From Leuconostoc inhae (lineage in GTDB: Bacteria > Bacillota > Bacilli > Lactobacillales > Lactobacillaceae), in the NCBI RefSeq assembly GCF_019656015.1, contig NZ_BPKW01000004.1, positions 62,001 through 126,000 on the forward strand: a DNA stretch of 64,000 bases. The letters are read 5' to 3'. Each line of letters opens with the position of its first letter. Position 1 is the stretch's first letter. A model generated the notes under the pieces. That model saw nothing but the letters and a program-made list of their open reading frames with translations, was not told the origin of the DNA and made no database searches. Positions 1 to 8,818 of the stretch are shown one piece after another. The position numbers and the translations under genes were made by a program.

Positions 1-710
1 ATAATACGATGACACGTGATCTAGCACAATATATTCAAACGCATTTTGGTGTGACAGCACTTCATCATTTGACAGGTGTTAATCAAACACCAGAAAGTTT
101 ACAAGATAATCTTTCAAAAATTGGACAAGCAGGCATCGAAAATATACTTGCTTTGCGTGGCGATTTACCAGATAAAGACTATGTGAATGCTAATTATCCA
201 TATGCTAAAGACTTAATTTGTGATATTAAAAAATTTAGTGAATTTAATATTGGGGCAGCAATTTATCCAGAAGGGCATGTTGACGACCCAATTACTGGCA
301 TTAGTGTCGCGGGGGTTAAAGAAAAAATTACGAGTGGCACTGATTTTTTAATTTCGCAATTTTTCTTTGAAAACGATGTGTACTATAACATGCAGGAAGC
401 CTTAAAAAATAATTATATTAAAGTGCCGGTTTCTGCTGGTGTGATGCCAATTATTAGTAAGGCTCAGGTTGAACGCATGACGTATATGATTGGGTCATCA
501 TTACCGGCACGGTTGGTTAAAATTATTCATAAATATGAAGATAGTCCGGAAGATTTAAAAAAAGCAGGCATAGACTATGCACTTGAACAAATTCAAGATT
601 TATTAGATCATGGCGTAGACGGCATTCATTTATATGCCATGAACCGGCCAAGTGTACTCAAAAGCATGTTACCTATTATTAATCAAGAAATTGTGGCCAA
701 ACATTTTTAA
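1..710 (+). CDS. metF: Methylenetetrahydrofolate reductase, 5'-truncated by window edge
   Basis: This is the 3' part of a MetF-family gene (5,10-methylene-THF to 5-methyl-THF, cytosolic flavoenzyme). The reading frame runs in from the left edge (codons for N-T precede the ATG at base 9), so that ATG is probably an internal Met and the N-terminal part of the TIM barrel is missing. Family segments visible are HLTGVNQTP, LRGDLP, AGVMPI and GIHLYAMNRP near the C-terminus. About 235 codons are present against roughly 280-300 for full proteins. Its product is the methyl donor for MetE, encoded next, but the two are separated by a T-box leader with its own promoter, so metE can be transcribed independently. 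Confidence 0.92.
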   Translation, partial: NTMTRDLAQYIQTHFGVTALHHLTGVNQTPESLQDNLSKIGQAGIENILALRGDLPDKDYVNANYPYAKDLICDIKKFSEFNIGAAIYPEGHVDDPITGISVAGVKEKITSGTDFLISQFFFENDVYYNMQEALKNNYIKVPVSAGVMPIISKAQVERMTYMIGSSLPARLVKIIHKYEDSPEDLKKAGIDYALEQIQDLLDHGVDGIHLYAMNRPSVLKSMLPIINQEIVAKHF

Positions 711-725
711 AAATATGAGATTAAG

Positions 726-754
726 TTGACAAAATAATGAAAATTTGATAATAT
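726..754 (+). promoter_or_regulatory. Promoter of the metE T-box transcript
   Basis: TTGACA at 726-731 and TAATAT at 749-754 with a 17-bp spacer; an overlapping TATAAT at 752-757 would give a 20-bp spacer. Transcription would start near 762, just before the T-box leader. Confidence 0.7.
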
Positions 755-761
755 AATTACA

Positions 762-1075
762 ACGTTGAAGAGATAAGTATTAGTTTAGCACGCAAAGAGA
801 GTTTACGGTTGGTGAAAGTAAATGGTGAGCAAATTAAGAAAATGGTCTTGGAGTTATCGTATGGTGAGTGTGAATCGATAGATAACACATAAACTATACT
901 CGGGAGAGCCCGTTATAGCGACATGAGTTCCTTGAAAGTATGTACATGAAGATGTCAACATACTGATAGCGACTGATTAGAGGTGTGTTTATAAAATAAT
1001 TTGAGCACATAAATACCGGGTGGTAACACGAGATTTCGTCCCGCAGACTAATTTTTTAGTCTGTGGGATTTTTTT
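762..1075 (+). promoter_or_regulatory. T-box leader (Met specifier) controlling metE
   Basis: A tRNA-sensing T-box riboswitch. Visible parts are the distal Stem I loop with GGTTGGTG near 808-815, a candidate specifier codon ATG at 842-844 followed by GTCTTGGAGT, and the T-box motif GGGTGGTAACACG at 1018-1030. An intrinsic terminator follows, with stem 1040-1051 paired to 1056-1067 and then a T tract. Uncharged tRNA-Met would stabilise the antiterminator and allow read-through into the small ORF and metE. The specifier assignment rests on position: the same place in the thrS and leuS leaders of this window holds ACC and CTC. Confidence 0.88.
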
Positions 1076-1190
1076 GTCTAGTCGTGTCTTTGGCAAAAAG
1101 ATAATAATTAAAGCTGTCAATTAAAATAACGTCTTATAATTACTTAAACGCTGATGTTGCTACAAATTAAAAAATTGAAAGGAGTACATC

Positions 1191-1286
1191 ATGTCAGTCA
1201 CTAACATGACAGTTTATTATTTGCACAGTAACAAAATCCTCACAATTGTATTTCTGCATGGCGGTGGCGCTATGAATACTGTGTAA
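1191..1286 (+). CDS. Small ORF between T-box and metE, possible leader peptide (31 aa)
   Basis: An ATG-started frame of 31 codons with a strong Shine-Dalgarno (GAAAGGAG, 8 nt before the ATG) begins right after the T-box terminator and ends 55 nt before metE. The peptide has three Met residues, including Met28 after a His-Gly-Gly-Gly-Ala run, and a short hydrophobic middle. It is not recognisable as a known family. It could be a genuine small protein, or a leader peptide whose translation tunes metE expression as a second layer behind the T-box. The ribosome-binding site is the main support; coding potential cannot be judged from one sequence this short. Confidence 0.55.
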   Translation: MSVTNMTVYYLHSNKILTIVFLHGGGAMNTV

Positions 1287-1341
1287 TTGATGTGTTGATA
1301 GGTTAATTGTTTTAGAACAGGTTGATTAATAGGAGAAAAAT

Positions 1342-3639
1342 ATGACTACAGTAAAATCATCAAATCTTGGTTACCCACGGTTGGGCGAACAACGTGAGTG
1401 GAAAAAGCTTTTGGAATCATTTTGGAAAGAAGACATTGACGTCTCAACATTTGAAAAAACGGCAAAAGCATTGCGTTTAACTAATTTGAAAAAACAAATT
1501 GATGCGGGTATTGACATTATTCCTGTTGCCGATAATTCGAACTATGATCATATGTTAGATACAGCCACAGCATTCAATCTCATTCCGACTCGTTTTGGCA
1601 GCTATGACCGGCCACTGACTTTGAATGAATATTATGATATAGCACGAGGAAATAAAGATAATGTTGCGGCCGATATGACTAAATGGTTCAATATTAACTA
1701 TCATTATACGGTCCCTGAATTTGATCAAACGACACCAAGACTATTAGAAAATCGATGGTTAAAGTATTGGCAAGAAGCACACGATGAACTAGGTATTGAT
1801 GGTAAGCCAGTCATTGTTGGGCCAGTAACGCTCATAAAGTTAGGTAAATTAAATGGCGATTATGTTTCAAGTGAAAGTGATATTAATAGATTGCTTGATG
1901 CTATTTTGCCACTCTACCAACAAGTGTTTAAAGAATTAGAACAAGCAGGTGTGACATGGGTGCAACTTGATGAACCTACTTTGGTGAAACTTGAAGATGA
2001 AACAGGCGTTGCGCCATATCGCCGTGTAGTTGAGGCATTAAGAGAAGCAGCGCCATCATTGAATATTGAATTACAGACATACTTTGATTCAATTGATCCT
2101 TACCAAGCAGTGATTCAATTACCTGTTCAAGCTATTGGTCTTGATTTCGTTCATGGACATGGCGAAAATCTGGCACATGTTCGTGAATTTGGCTTTCCAA
2201 AAGATAAAGTTTTGGCCGCTGGTGTTATTGATGGGCATAACGTTTGGACAGCTAATTTGTCAAAGAAGCTAGAATTGGTTCGTGAATTACAAAAAGCAAC
2301 GTCAGAGTTATGGATTCAACCTTCAAACACTTTACTTCACGTGCCAATTACAACAAAATATGAAACAGCGGCTGGGCCAGAACTACTTGGTGGCTTAGCA
2401 TTTGCTGATGAAAAGTTACAAGAAATTGTTATACTAACACAAACGTTAAATGGTCAAGATACGCGTGCGGTTTTGGCTAAAAACGCTGCTGCATTAAAAG
2501 CATTAAATGAATCAAAAGCACGTAATAATACATCAGTGCAAACAGCAATTAAGCATTTGAGCGATACAGTATTTGAACGTCAAGGCAAGTATGCTGATCG
2601 TGCTATTGCACAACAAGAGCGATTACAATTGCCTAAATTACCGACGACAACAATTGGATCGTTCCCACAATCTTCTGAAGTGCGTGCAAAGCGTGCCGCA
2701 TGGCGTAAAGGACGTTTGTCAGATGAAGCATATCAGGCATTTATCGAATCAGAAACTAAGCGCTGGTTGAAAATACAAGAAGATATTGGTTTGGATGTGC
2801 TTGTTCACGGCGAATTTGAACGAACAGACATGGTTGAATACTTTGGACAAAAGTTAGACGGCTTTTATGCAACGCAAAATGGCTGGGTTCAATCATACGG
2901 TTCACGAGGCGTTCGACCACCAGTAATTTTCGGGGATGTTGATTATACCGAACCAATTACTGTTGCAGCTTCACAATTTGCACAATCGCAAACGAAAAAA
3001 ATCGTTAAGGGTATGTTGACGGCACCATTAACAATTATTAATTGGTCGTTTGTGCGTGATGACATTGCGCGTGCAGATGTTCAAAATCAAATTGCTTTGG
3101 CCTTGCGTCAAGAAGTGTTGAATTTGGAGAAAGCGGGCATTAAAATCATACAAGTTGATGAACCCGCATTGCGAGAAGGGTTGCCACTTAAACAACGGTC
3201 TTGGCAAGATTACTTAGATGAGGCAGTTTATTCATTTAAAATCACAACCTCTGGTGTTAGTAATGAAACGCAAATTCATACGCATATGTGTTATTCGGAT
3301 TTTGAGGACATCATTGACACGATTTCAGCGTTAGACGCAGATGTTATTTCAATTGAAACATCACGTTCTCATGGCGAAATTATTTCTGCATTTGAAGACG
3401 CTGACTATGACAAACAAATTGGTTTGGGTGTCTATGATATTCATTCACCTCGTATACCAACAGTTGCTGAAATTGCTGATAATATTCGCCGTGGTTTGAA
3501 AGTTATTGATGAAAAGCAGTTTTGGGTTAACCCTGATTGCGGTTTGAAAACACGTACCGAAGACCAAACTAAGACAGCTCTAACGAATCTGGAAAAAGCA
3601 CGTAATATTGTACTCCAGGAGTTAGTAGCAGATGTTTAA
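1342..3639 (+). CDS. metE: Cobalamin-independent methionine synthase
   Basis: 765 aa, the normal full length of MetE. It transfers the methyl group of 5-methyl-THF-glutamate to homocysteine to form methionine, in the cytosol, using zinc instead of B12. Two barrel domains are present: an N-terminal half from the [14 protein letters not shown] start, and a C-terminal catalytic half beginning near residue 430 ([10 protein letters not shown]). Zinc ligands are visible as His649 and Cys651 in [10 protein letters not shown] and Cys733 in NPDCGLKTR. The start is set by AGGAG 7 nt before the ATG. Regulation is by the upstream Met T-box. metF upstream supplies the methyl donor. Confidence 0.97.
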   Translation: MTTVKSSNLGYPRLGEQREWKKLLESFWKEDIDVSTFEKTAKALRLTNLKKQIDAGIDIIPVADNSNYDHMLDTATAFNLIPTRFGSYDRPLTLNEYYDIARGNKDNVAADMTKWFNINYHYTVPEFDQTTPRLLENRWLKYWQEAHDELGIDGKPVIVGPVTLIKLGKLNGDYVSSESDINRLLDAILPLYQQVFKELEQAGVTWVQLDEPTLVKLEDETGVAPYRRVVEALREAAPSLNIELQTYFDSIDPYQAVIQLPVQAIGLDFVHGHGENLAHVREFGFPKDKVLAAGVIDGHNVWTANLSKKLELVRELQKATSELWIQPSNTLLHVPITTKYETAAGPELLGGLAFADEKLQEIVILTQTLNGQDTRAVLAKNAAALKALNESKARNNTSVQTAIKHLSDTVFERQGKYADRAIAQQERLQLPKLPTTTIGSFPQSSEVRAKRAAWRKGRLSDEAYQAFIESETKRWLKIQEDIGLDVLVHGEFERTDMVEYFGQKLDGFYATQNGWVQSYGSRGVRPPVIFGDVDYTEPITVAASQFAQSQTKKIVKGMLTAPLTIINWSFVRDDIARADVQNQIALALRQEVLNLEKAGIKIIQVDEPALREGLPLKQRSWQDYLDEAVYSFKITTSGVSNETQIHTHMCYSDFEDIIDTISALDADVISIETSRSHGEIISAFEDADYDKQIGLGVYDIHSPRIPTVAEIADNIRRGLKVIDEKQFWVNPDCGLKTRTEDQTKTALTNLEKARNIVLQELVADV

Positions 3640-3689
3640 GAACTCACCAACGTGACAGTGATTTGAATTCTAATTAGTAATATAATTTT

Positions 3690-3720
3690 GTTCTTAAAAT
3701 AAGCTTTTTATTTTAAGAAC
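3690..3720. terminator. Inverted repeat downstream of metE, possible terminator
   Basis: A perfect 13-bp stem (3690-3702 with 3708-3720) and a 5-nt loop lie 50 bases after the metE stop. There is no clear T run on either strand after the stem, so termination is only probable. The stretch 3640-3927 holds this repeat, the next terminator, and a plus-strand promoter-like sequence near 3876-3903. Confidence 0.45.
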
Positions 3721-3756
3721 AGTACATAAATTCTAAAACGAAGCATAGTTTAAGCA

Positions 3757-3787
3757 ATTAAAAAAGCATCACTTTAGCAGTGACGCT
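3757..3787 (-). terminator. Intrinsic terminator of the LURP-one-like gene
   Basis: On the minus strand an AGCGTCACT / AGTGATGCT stem (one mismatch) with a 5-nt loop is followed by six T. It lies about 140 bases past the stop codon of the minus-strand gene at 3928-4458. Confidence 0.7.
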
Positions 3788-3920
3788 CTGGTTGTGATGA
3801 TAGGAAACAAACTAGTGCCTGAATTTACTAATACGTAAGTTAAACAAATTCTATTAGCTTTAAAACAGCGTCATTTTGATAGCATTAAACAACTTGTTAT
3901 AATATAAAAACAAGGTGAAA

Positions 3921-4028
3921 ATGATGATTACGATGTTACCTCGTAGCGATCATTTTGTCCAGGGAGCCATTTTAATTTGGTTAATGGGTTTGATTTGGTG
4001 CCCCATATATCAAGCAATGCAGCGATAG
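3921..4028 (+). CDS. Possible 35-aa hydrophobic peptide antisense to the adjacent gene
   Basis: A frame MMITMLPRSDHF... of 35 codons overlaps the 3' end of the minus-strand gene. What makes it more than a shadow is its upstream region: TTGATA at 3876-3881, a 16-bp spacer, TATAAT at 3898-3903, then AAGGTG at 3912-3917 just before tandem ATG codons at 3921 and 3924. The C-terminal half is hydrophobic (AILIWLMGLIW), which would fit a membrane peptide. I do not recognise it. The antisense layout recalls small hydrophobic toxin or regulatory transcripts, but that is speculation; the promoter alone could equally make an antisense RNA. Confidence 0.25.
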   Translation: MMITMLPRSDHFVQGAILIWLMGLIWCPIYQAMQR

Positions 4029-4458
4029 CAATGTGAACAGGTGCTTGAGAATCAAATGTGATATTAAGTTGGTTATAAATACCATCTTGGCGTAACTCGG
4101 GCTTGACACTGAGTAATTTTTTGGTACTATGGGTAGTGATGTAGCGACCAGCAATAAAATTACCTGATATTAACCATCCAAGATGGCGAATGTAGACAAT
4201 ATCGCCCAAATGGCCAAATGTAAAACTAATCGAGCCAACAACATGACCACGGTATTTTAAAGAAAAACGTGGTAATATACCAAATGATGTCTGTTCTATA
4301 CGAACCAGCACATTGCCGGACATATCTTGGACGTGTAGCTCGTCATGCTTTTTACCTGTTCGACCGGATACTAAATAACTTGCTTGAAAATTTTCGTCAA
4401 ACACGATATTTACACCGTCGTCTATGCTGTGTCTTTGTCGGAGATAGTATTTTGTCAT
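3928..4458 (-). CDS. LURP-one-related / tubby-like fold protein (YxjI type)
   Basis: 176 aa, cytosolic, no membrane segment. It starts MTKYYLRQRH and contains the alternating beta-strand pattern typical of the LURP-one/YxjI family (PF04525), with segments such as VSGRTGKKHDELHVQDMSGN. The last strand is followed by a short helix (HIAIAALLDIWG), as in that family. The molecular function of bacterial members is not established; a phospholipid-binding beta barrel is the structural expectation. The start is supported by AAGAGGCG 3 nt before the ATG. It is transcribed alone, divergently from ung. The family call is by overall resemblance and is moderately secure. Confidence 0.7.
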   Translation of the reverse strand: MTKYYLRQRHSIDDGVNIVFDENFQASYLVSGRTGKKHDELHVQDMSGNVLVRIEQTSFGILPRFSLKYRGHVVGSISFTFGHLGDIVYIRHLGWLISGNFIAGRYITTHSTKKLLSVKPELRQDGIYNQLNITFDSQAPVHIAIAALLDIWGTKSNPLTKLKWLPGQNDRYEVTS

Positions 4459-4501
4459 GATCGCCTCTTGACACTAATTTTACCACGAAAGAAGATTAAA
4501 C

Positions 4502-5161
4502 ATGCCATTATCGCATACAACCTGGGCTCCATATGTCAAAGAAAAATTGACTTCTGAGCAAATTAAAGCTATTCAGTATTTTTTGGACACTGTTTATCAA
4601 GCTGATACCATTTTCCCACCACGTGATAGGGTATTTTCGGCCTTAGTTGCGACACCGTTAAAAAATACTAAAGTAGTTATCATGGGGCAAGACCCTTATC
4701 ATGAAATTGATCAAGCACAAGGTCTAAGCTTTTCGGTTCCAGACGATGTATTGGCGCCACCGTCGTTACGTAATATTTTAAAGGAATTAGCTACAGACAT
4801 TGGTGAACGTCAATCTCATGATTTAACATCATGGACAACACAGGGCGTACTATTACTAAACGCTGTTTTAACTGTGCCGCAGGGGCGTGCAAATGCACAC
4901 GCTGGGAAAGTTTGGGAACCATTAACTGATGCTATTATTCAAATTGCTTCTGACAATGATGCCCCTAAAGTATTTATTCTGTGGGGAAAATATGCACAGT
5001 CTAAACGGCGTTTGATTGATGAATCAAAACATTTGGTTTTAATGTCAGTGCATCCCAGCCCATTATCAGCATATCGCGGTTTTTTTGGTAGTCAACCATT
5101 CTCACAAGCGAATGAATTTTTAAAGACAAACGGGCGCTCACAAGTTGATTGGTTAAACTGA
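4502..5161 (+). CDS. ung: Uracil-DNA glycosylase
   Basis: 219 aa, normal for family 1 UDG. It removes uracil from DNA as the first step of base excision repair. The water-activating motif GQDPYH is at about residues 61-66 and the minor-groove loop HPSPLSAYRGFFG is near residue 180; both are diagnostic. The first codons follow a weak purine-rich GAAAGAAG. The intergenic distance to the divergent gene at 4458 is only 43 bases, so the two promoters must overlap. No U-rich terminator follows; a short ATCAC/GTGAT stem at 5171-5185 lacks a T tract. Confidence 0.97.
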   Translation: MPLSHTTWAPYVKEKLTSEQIKAIQYFLDTVYQADTIFPPRDRVFSALVATPLKNTKVVIMGQDPYHEIDQAQGLSFSVPDDVLAPPSLRNILKELATDIGERQSHDLTSWTTQGVLLLNAVLTVPQGRANAHAGKVWEPLTDAIIQIASDNDAPKVFILWGKYAQSKRRLIDESKHLVLMSVHPSPLSAYRGFFGSQPFSQANEFLKTNGRSQVDWLN

Positions 5162-5192
5162 GTGAAATAAATCACAAAAAGTGATGAAACCA

Positions 5193-5221
5193 CAGACAAA
5201 TCCGAATTGTTCTGTTACAAT
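5193..5221 (+). promoter_or_regulatory. Probable pta promoter
   Basis: CAGACA at 5193-5198, a 17-bp spacer, and TACAAT at 5216-5221. A perfect small stem-loop (GTGTTT-GTT-AAACAC, 5245-5259) follows in the leader, just ahead of the Shine-Dalgarno. Confidence 0.5.
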
Positions 5222-5274
5222 AAACTTGTAAATTAAATTAAAAGGTGTTTGTTAAACACGTTGGAGGAAGTATC

Positions 5275-6261
5275 TTGGTTGAATTATTTGAACAATTAAA
5301 GCAAAAAATAAGTGGACAAAATAAAGTGATTGTTTTTCCTGAAGGTGACGATGCTCGTATTCAAGGTGCAGCTGTCAGATTAGCTGATGAAGGCTTAATT
5401 AAGCCAATTTTGCTGGGAAATGAAAATGATATCAATGCGACTGCTAATGAGTATAATTTTAATTTGTCAAACATAACAGTGATTGATCCTTTAAACTATG
5501 ACGTGAATGCCTTAGCAAAGTTAAATGCATCATTAGTAGAGCGTCGTAAAGGTAAAACTGACGCTGAAACAGCTGAAAAATGGTTGCAAGACGTTAATTA
5601 TTTTGGCACAATGTTAGTCTATACTGGCAAAGCTGATGGCATGGTTTCAGGGGCAACACATCCGACTGGTGACACTGTCAGACCAGCACTGCAAATCATC
5701 AAGACAGCGCCAGGTTCATCACGTATTTCAGGTGCTTTTATCATGCAAAAAGGCGATGAACGATATGTCTTTTCGGATGCTGCAATCAATATTAATATTG
5801 ATGCATCAGCGATGGCGGAAATTGCGATTCAATCAGCACAAACAGCTAAGGTATTTGATATTGAGCCTAAAGTTGCTATGTTATCATTTTCAACTAAGGG
5901 TTCAGCTAAATCACCATTGGTTGATAAGGTAGTTGAAGCCACTAAATTAGCTAAGGAAATGGCACCAGGGCTAGCCGATCAAATTGACGGTGAATTACAG
6001 TTTGATGCGGCATTCGTCGAAAGTGTCGGCACAGCAAAAGCACCGGAATCAAAGGTTGCAGGACAAGCTAATACATTTATTTTCCCCAGTTTGGAATCAG
6101 GTAATATTGGCTATAAAATTGCACAGCGCTTAGGCGGCTATGAGGCAATTGGCCCTATCTTGCAAGGGTTGGCCAAGCCTGTATCTGACTTATCGCGTGG
6201 TGCGAATGAGGAAGATGTTTATAAGGTAGCAATTATTACTGCAGCACAAGCATTATCATAA
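5275..6261 (+). CDS. pta: Phosphate acetyltransferase
   Basis: 328 aa from the TTG at 5275, matching short bacterial Pta proteins. It interconverts acetyl-CoA and acetyl phosphate in the heterofermentative acetate branch. The start is chosen because GGAGGAAG lies 7 nt before TTG and the resulting N-terminus VELFEQLKQKI...VIVFPEGDD aligns with the family. A longer frame from GTG at 5245 would read through the leader stem-loop and the Shine-Dalgarno. Family signatures are VSGATHPTGDTVRPAL and FPSLESGNIGYKIAQRLGG. The gene ends in a strong bidirectional terminator shared with the convergent minus-strand operon. Confidence 0.95.
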   Translation: MVELFEQLKQKISGQNKVIVFPEGDDARIQGAAVRLADEGLIKPILLGNENDINATANEYNFNLSNITVIDPLNYDVNALAKLNASLVERRKGKTDAETAEKWLQDVNYFGTMLVYTGKADGMVSGATHPTGDTVRPALQIIKTAPGSSRISGAFIMQKGDERYVFSDAAININIDASAMAEIAIQSAQTAKVFDIEPKVAMLSFSTKGSAKSPLVDKVVEATKLAKEMAPGLADQIDGELQFDAAFVESVGTAKAPESKVAGQANTFIFPSLESGNIGYKIAQRLGGYEAIGPILQGLAKPVSDLSRGANEEDVYKVAIITAAQALS

Positions 6262-6282
6262 GTAAATTTATGCTGTCTATAA

Positions 6283-6323
6283 AAAATAAGAAGCGATATA
6301 CATTGTATATCGCTTCTTATTTT
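6283..6323. terminator. Bidirectional terminator between pta and the ABC operon
   Basis: A perfect 19-bp inverted repeat (6283-6301 with 6305-6323) has A-runs on its left arm and T-runs on its right, so it can stop transcription in both directions. It overlaps the last codons of the minus-strand gene at 6317. Confidence 0.85.
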
Positions 6324-6538
6324 GTTATTTGAGCAGACTTATGCTGTTTATGATCAGTGATAGTTACAAAATCATGGTCTTTCAAATCAACCAATAGGGC
6401 TTCAGCAGTAAGGTCACTTAAATCAAAGTGATGATCGCCGATTGTTAATATATATCGGTCAGCCATGTCATAAAATTTAAGTGAGGCCATTTTTGAGTTA
6501 TATCTTGCCATTAAGTTAAAAAGTTCATTTTTTGTCAT
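6317..6538 (-). CDS. Small conserved-looking protein of unknown function (73 aa)
   Basis: A 73-aa frame starting MTKNELFNLMARYNSKM, with no membrane segment and a predicted mix of helix and strand (RYILTIGDHHFDLSDL). It begins 3 bases after the stop of the ABC exporter gene, in the same direction, so it is almost certainly co-transcribed and probably translationally coupled; no good Shine-Dalgarno of its own is present. I do not recognise a family. Its last codons form part of the shared terminator stem. The tight junction argues that it is real. Confidence 0.6.
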   Translation of the reverse strand: MTKNELFNLMARYNSKMASLKFYDMADRYILTIGDHHFDLSDLTAEALLVDLKDHDFVTITDHKQHKSAQITK

Positions 6539-6541
6539 GTT

Positions 6542-8338
6542 TTATTCAAATTGTGCATCATATAGATGCTTATAAATACCATTATCAGCCAAAAGACTTT
6601 GGTGTGTGCCTGTTTCTGCAACTTGACCCGCATTCATGACAATAATTTGATCTGCTTTATGTATTGTACTCAATCTATGTGCAATAACAAGTGCCGTTTT
6701 GGCGACCATTAAATTATCTAATGCATGTTGAATAGCTTTTTCGGATTCATTATCTAATGCAGCAGTAGCTTCATCTAGAATAACGATAGGCGCATCTTTT
6801 AATAAGGCACGTGCAATAGATAGGCGTTGCTTTTGCCCACCAGATAGTTTGACACCACGTTCACCAACTTCGGTATTTAATTGGTGTGGTAACTGTTTGA
6901 TAAAATCAGCAATATCGGCCTGTTGCGCTGCTTGCCAAATCTTATTTTCAGTAACGTTTTCAGTACCGTATGAAATATTGTCAGCTATGGTGCCATCAAC
7001 AATTGTAACGTCTTGACTAACCACGGCGATATTTTGACGTAAGTTAGATAAACTGAAATTTTTAATATCTATATCGTCAAATGTAATGCTGCCGGCTGAA
7101 CGATCATACATACGTGTGAGAAGTTTAGTCAGAGTAGATTTACCTGAACCAGAACGGCCAACTAAGGCTGTTGTTTTACCACTTGGTATGGTTAAAGAAA
7201 CATGATTCAAAGCAGGATTAGTTTCCACATCGTATTCAAATGTTACCTGATGTAAGCTGATGCCTGTTTTTAGTGGTTTAGGAAAAGCTACCGGTTTTTG
7301 TATTTCAAGAATGCTTGGGTAATAGCTTAAAATATTTTTAATGCGATCGTACGAGACTTGTGCAGTTTGAAAAACGTTCATTAACATAGAAAATGATCGA
7401 ATGGGATCTTGTAGCATAGTGACATAAGCAATATAAGCAACCAAATCACCGATAGTCATTATACCTTGCATAACAAGTAATGAGCCAAATAATAATACAA
7501 TGGCTATACCGACTGTGCTAATTAGTGTGATTAAAGGTTGGAAAATGGCTTGCCATTTAGTAGCGGTTAAGGAATAATTATTTGATTCGTTAGCAATGGC
7601 TTTAAATTTGTTTGTTTCTGAATTTTCTGATGTATAGGATTTGATTAATTCAATTTCTGTGAGTGTATCTTGCAGTTGATTGTTGATTTTACTTTGCGCA
7701 TAACGTACATTTGAGTATGATTCACGAATACGGCTACGGAAAAATCGAATAGTGACAAACAAAATTGGGAATGTTATTGAGACTAGTAAGGCTAAATGCC
7801 AATTTTGAACAAATAAGAAAGTTAAAATAGCAATAAATGTGAAAATATTACCAATAATACTAAAGGTATTGGAACTAATTAACATTTGGAGGTTATTGAT
7901 ATCACTGGTTAATCGAACCATTAAATCACCGGTTTTTGTATCTTGGAAAAAAGCATAATCTTGTTTAAGTATGTAATTGTATGTTTCAATTCGCAAATCT
8001 GTAATGGCACGTTGTGATAAAATTTGCATCATATAGGTAGAAAAAAATGTGATTGTGCCAAGAATCAGAGTGGTAATCAGTAACCAAATAATGTTACTGT
8101 ATAGTTGATATTGATTATGTTGAGGTAACGCATGGTCAATAATATTTTTTGTGAATTGTGGTACCATAAAGTTTAGCCCCGCCATAATTGTTAGTAAGAG
8201 AACATTTAGTATAACAAGTCCACGGCGTTTTAAAACAGATCCAAAAACAAAACGGATCATTTCACCGATAGTGGAGTCTGATTTTGAAAGCTGTTCTTTG
8301 ATTTCGGATGGGCTCATACGCCTATTTGAGTTATTCAT
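6542..8338 (-). CDS. ABC-type multidrug/lipid exporter, fused membrane and ATPase domains
   Basis: 598 aa, a half-transporter of the BmrA/LmrA/MsbA type that would act as a homodimer in the cytoplasmic membrane. Six membrane helices lie in residues about 35-325. The nucleotide-binding domain (about 360-590) shows Walker A GRSGSGKST, the signature LSGGQ, Walker B IVILDEATAAL and the H-loop AHRLST. The substrate cannot be told from sequence. No Shine-Dalgarno precedes the ATG; instead TATAAT lies 8 nt upstream of it, so the message may be leaderless. An alternative start is the in-frame ATG eight codons in (MSPSEIKEQL), weakly preceded by AGG. The 73-aa gene follows in the same transcript. Confidence 0.93.
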   Translation of the reverse strand: MNNSNRRMSPSEIKEQLSKSDSTIGEMIRFVFGSVLKRRGLVILNVLLLTIMAGLNFMVPQFTKNIIDHALPQHNQYQLYSNIIWLLITTLILGTITFFSTYMMQILSQRAITDLRIETYNYILKQDYAFFQDTKTGDLMVRLTSDINNLQMLISSNTFSIIGNIFTFIAILTFLFVQNWHLALLVSITFPILFVTIRFFRSRIRESYSNVRYAQSKINNQLQDTLTEIELIKSYTSENSETNKFKAIANESNNYSLTATKWQAIFQPLITLISTVGIAIVLLFGSLLVMQGIMTIGDLVAYIAYVTMLQDPIRSFSMLMNVFQTAQVSYDRIKNILSYYPSILEIQKPVAFPKPLKTGISLHQVTFEYDVETNPALNHVSLTIPSGKTTALVGRSGSGKSTLTKLLTRMYDRSAGSITFDDIDIKNFSLSNLRQNIAVVSQDVTIVDGTIADNISYGTENVTENKIWQAAQQADIADFIKQLPHQLNTEVGERGVKLSGGQKQRLSIARALLKDAPIVILDEATAALDNESEKAIQHALDNLMVAKTALVIAHRLSTIHKADQIIVMNAGQVAETGTHQSLLADNGIYKHLYDAQFE

Positions 8339-8405
8339 AATGTTTTATTATACGCTACATTGGGATCATACTGGGGAAGACATTTACATAGAAGCAATTA
8401 TAAAT

Positions 8406-8525
8406 TTACCAATGACGCAAATTAGTCGTAATTGTATAAATACCATAAAGTAATAGACTGATTAAGTATAGCCAGCTAATTATGCGCCACCATTTAATGT
8501 TAAGTTGTGGTTTAGAACGTCGCAT
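8406..8525 (-). CDS. 39-aa single-pass membrane peptide
   Basis: A small gene with a strong Shine-Dalgarno (GGGGAGG, 8 nt before ATG). The product begins MRRSKPQLNIKWWR, then has one hydrophobic helix (IISWLYLISLLLYGIY) and a short polar tail, so a positive-inside membrane peptide is predicted. It lies 67 bases upstream of the ABC exporter on the same strand and could be expressed with it, though the exporter has its own -10. I do not recognise a family. Support comes from the ribosome-binding site and the clean membrane-protein composition. Confidence 0.6.
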   Translation of the reverse strand: MRRSKPQLNIKWWRIISWLYLISLLLYGIYTITTNLRHW

Positions 8526-8774
8526 ATGATGGACCTCCCCATATTTTATTATTTAATTTTAATATAACGCATTTATATGACGGCGATGTAACAATATAAG
8601 CATGTTAAGAAAATGATATGCTTTTTTATAAATTCTTACAAAAAAGAAAAATAATCATTTGTGTCAATCAGTTTTGTAGCCTTTTTGTAGCACTCAAGTT
8701 AAATAATGGTTAATTTCAATCGAATCATAGTATACGATTATAATCTCAAAACCCAGTCATACCAACGCTTACAA
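8526..8774. other. Gene-free stretch between small membrane peptide and tRNA-Leu
   Basis: Very AT-rich, with no convincing ORF on either strand. On the minus strand TTACAT and TATATT-like elements could be a promoter for the 39-aa gene. A cre-like sequence on the minus strand at about 8760-8774 has two mismatches to the CcpA consensus, too many to claim. A weak plus-strand stem with a T run lies around 8600-8630. Confidence 0.4.
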
Positions 8775-8813
8775 ACAAAAAAGCTGTTCTACCAACAATG
8801 TTGATAAAACAGC
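8775..8813 (-). terminator. Terminator of tRNA-Leu
   Basis: On the minus strand, just after the tRNA, a 14-bp stem with two G-U pairs (GCTGTTTTATCAAC / GTTGGTAGAACAGC) and a 3-nt loop is followed by six T. Confidence 0.85.
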
Positions 8814-8818
8814 AAATA

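Noticed and set aside
8760-8774. cre site on the minus strand downstream of tRNA-Leu
   Set aside because: Two mismatches, one at a conserved C; not better than chance in an AT-rich region.
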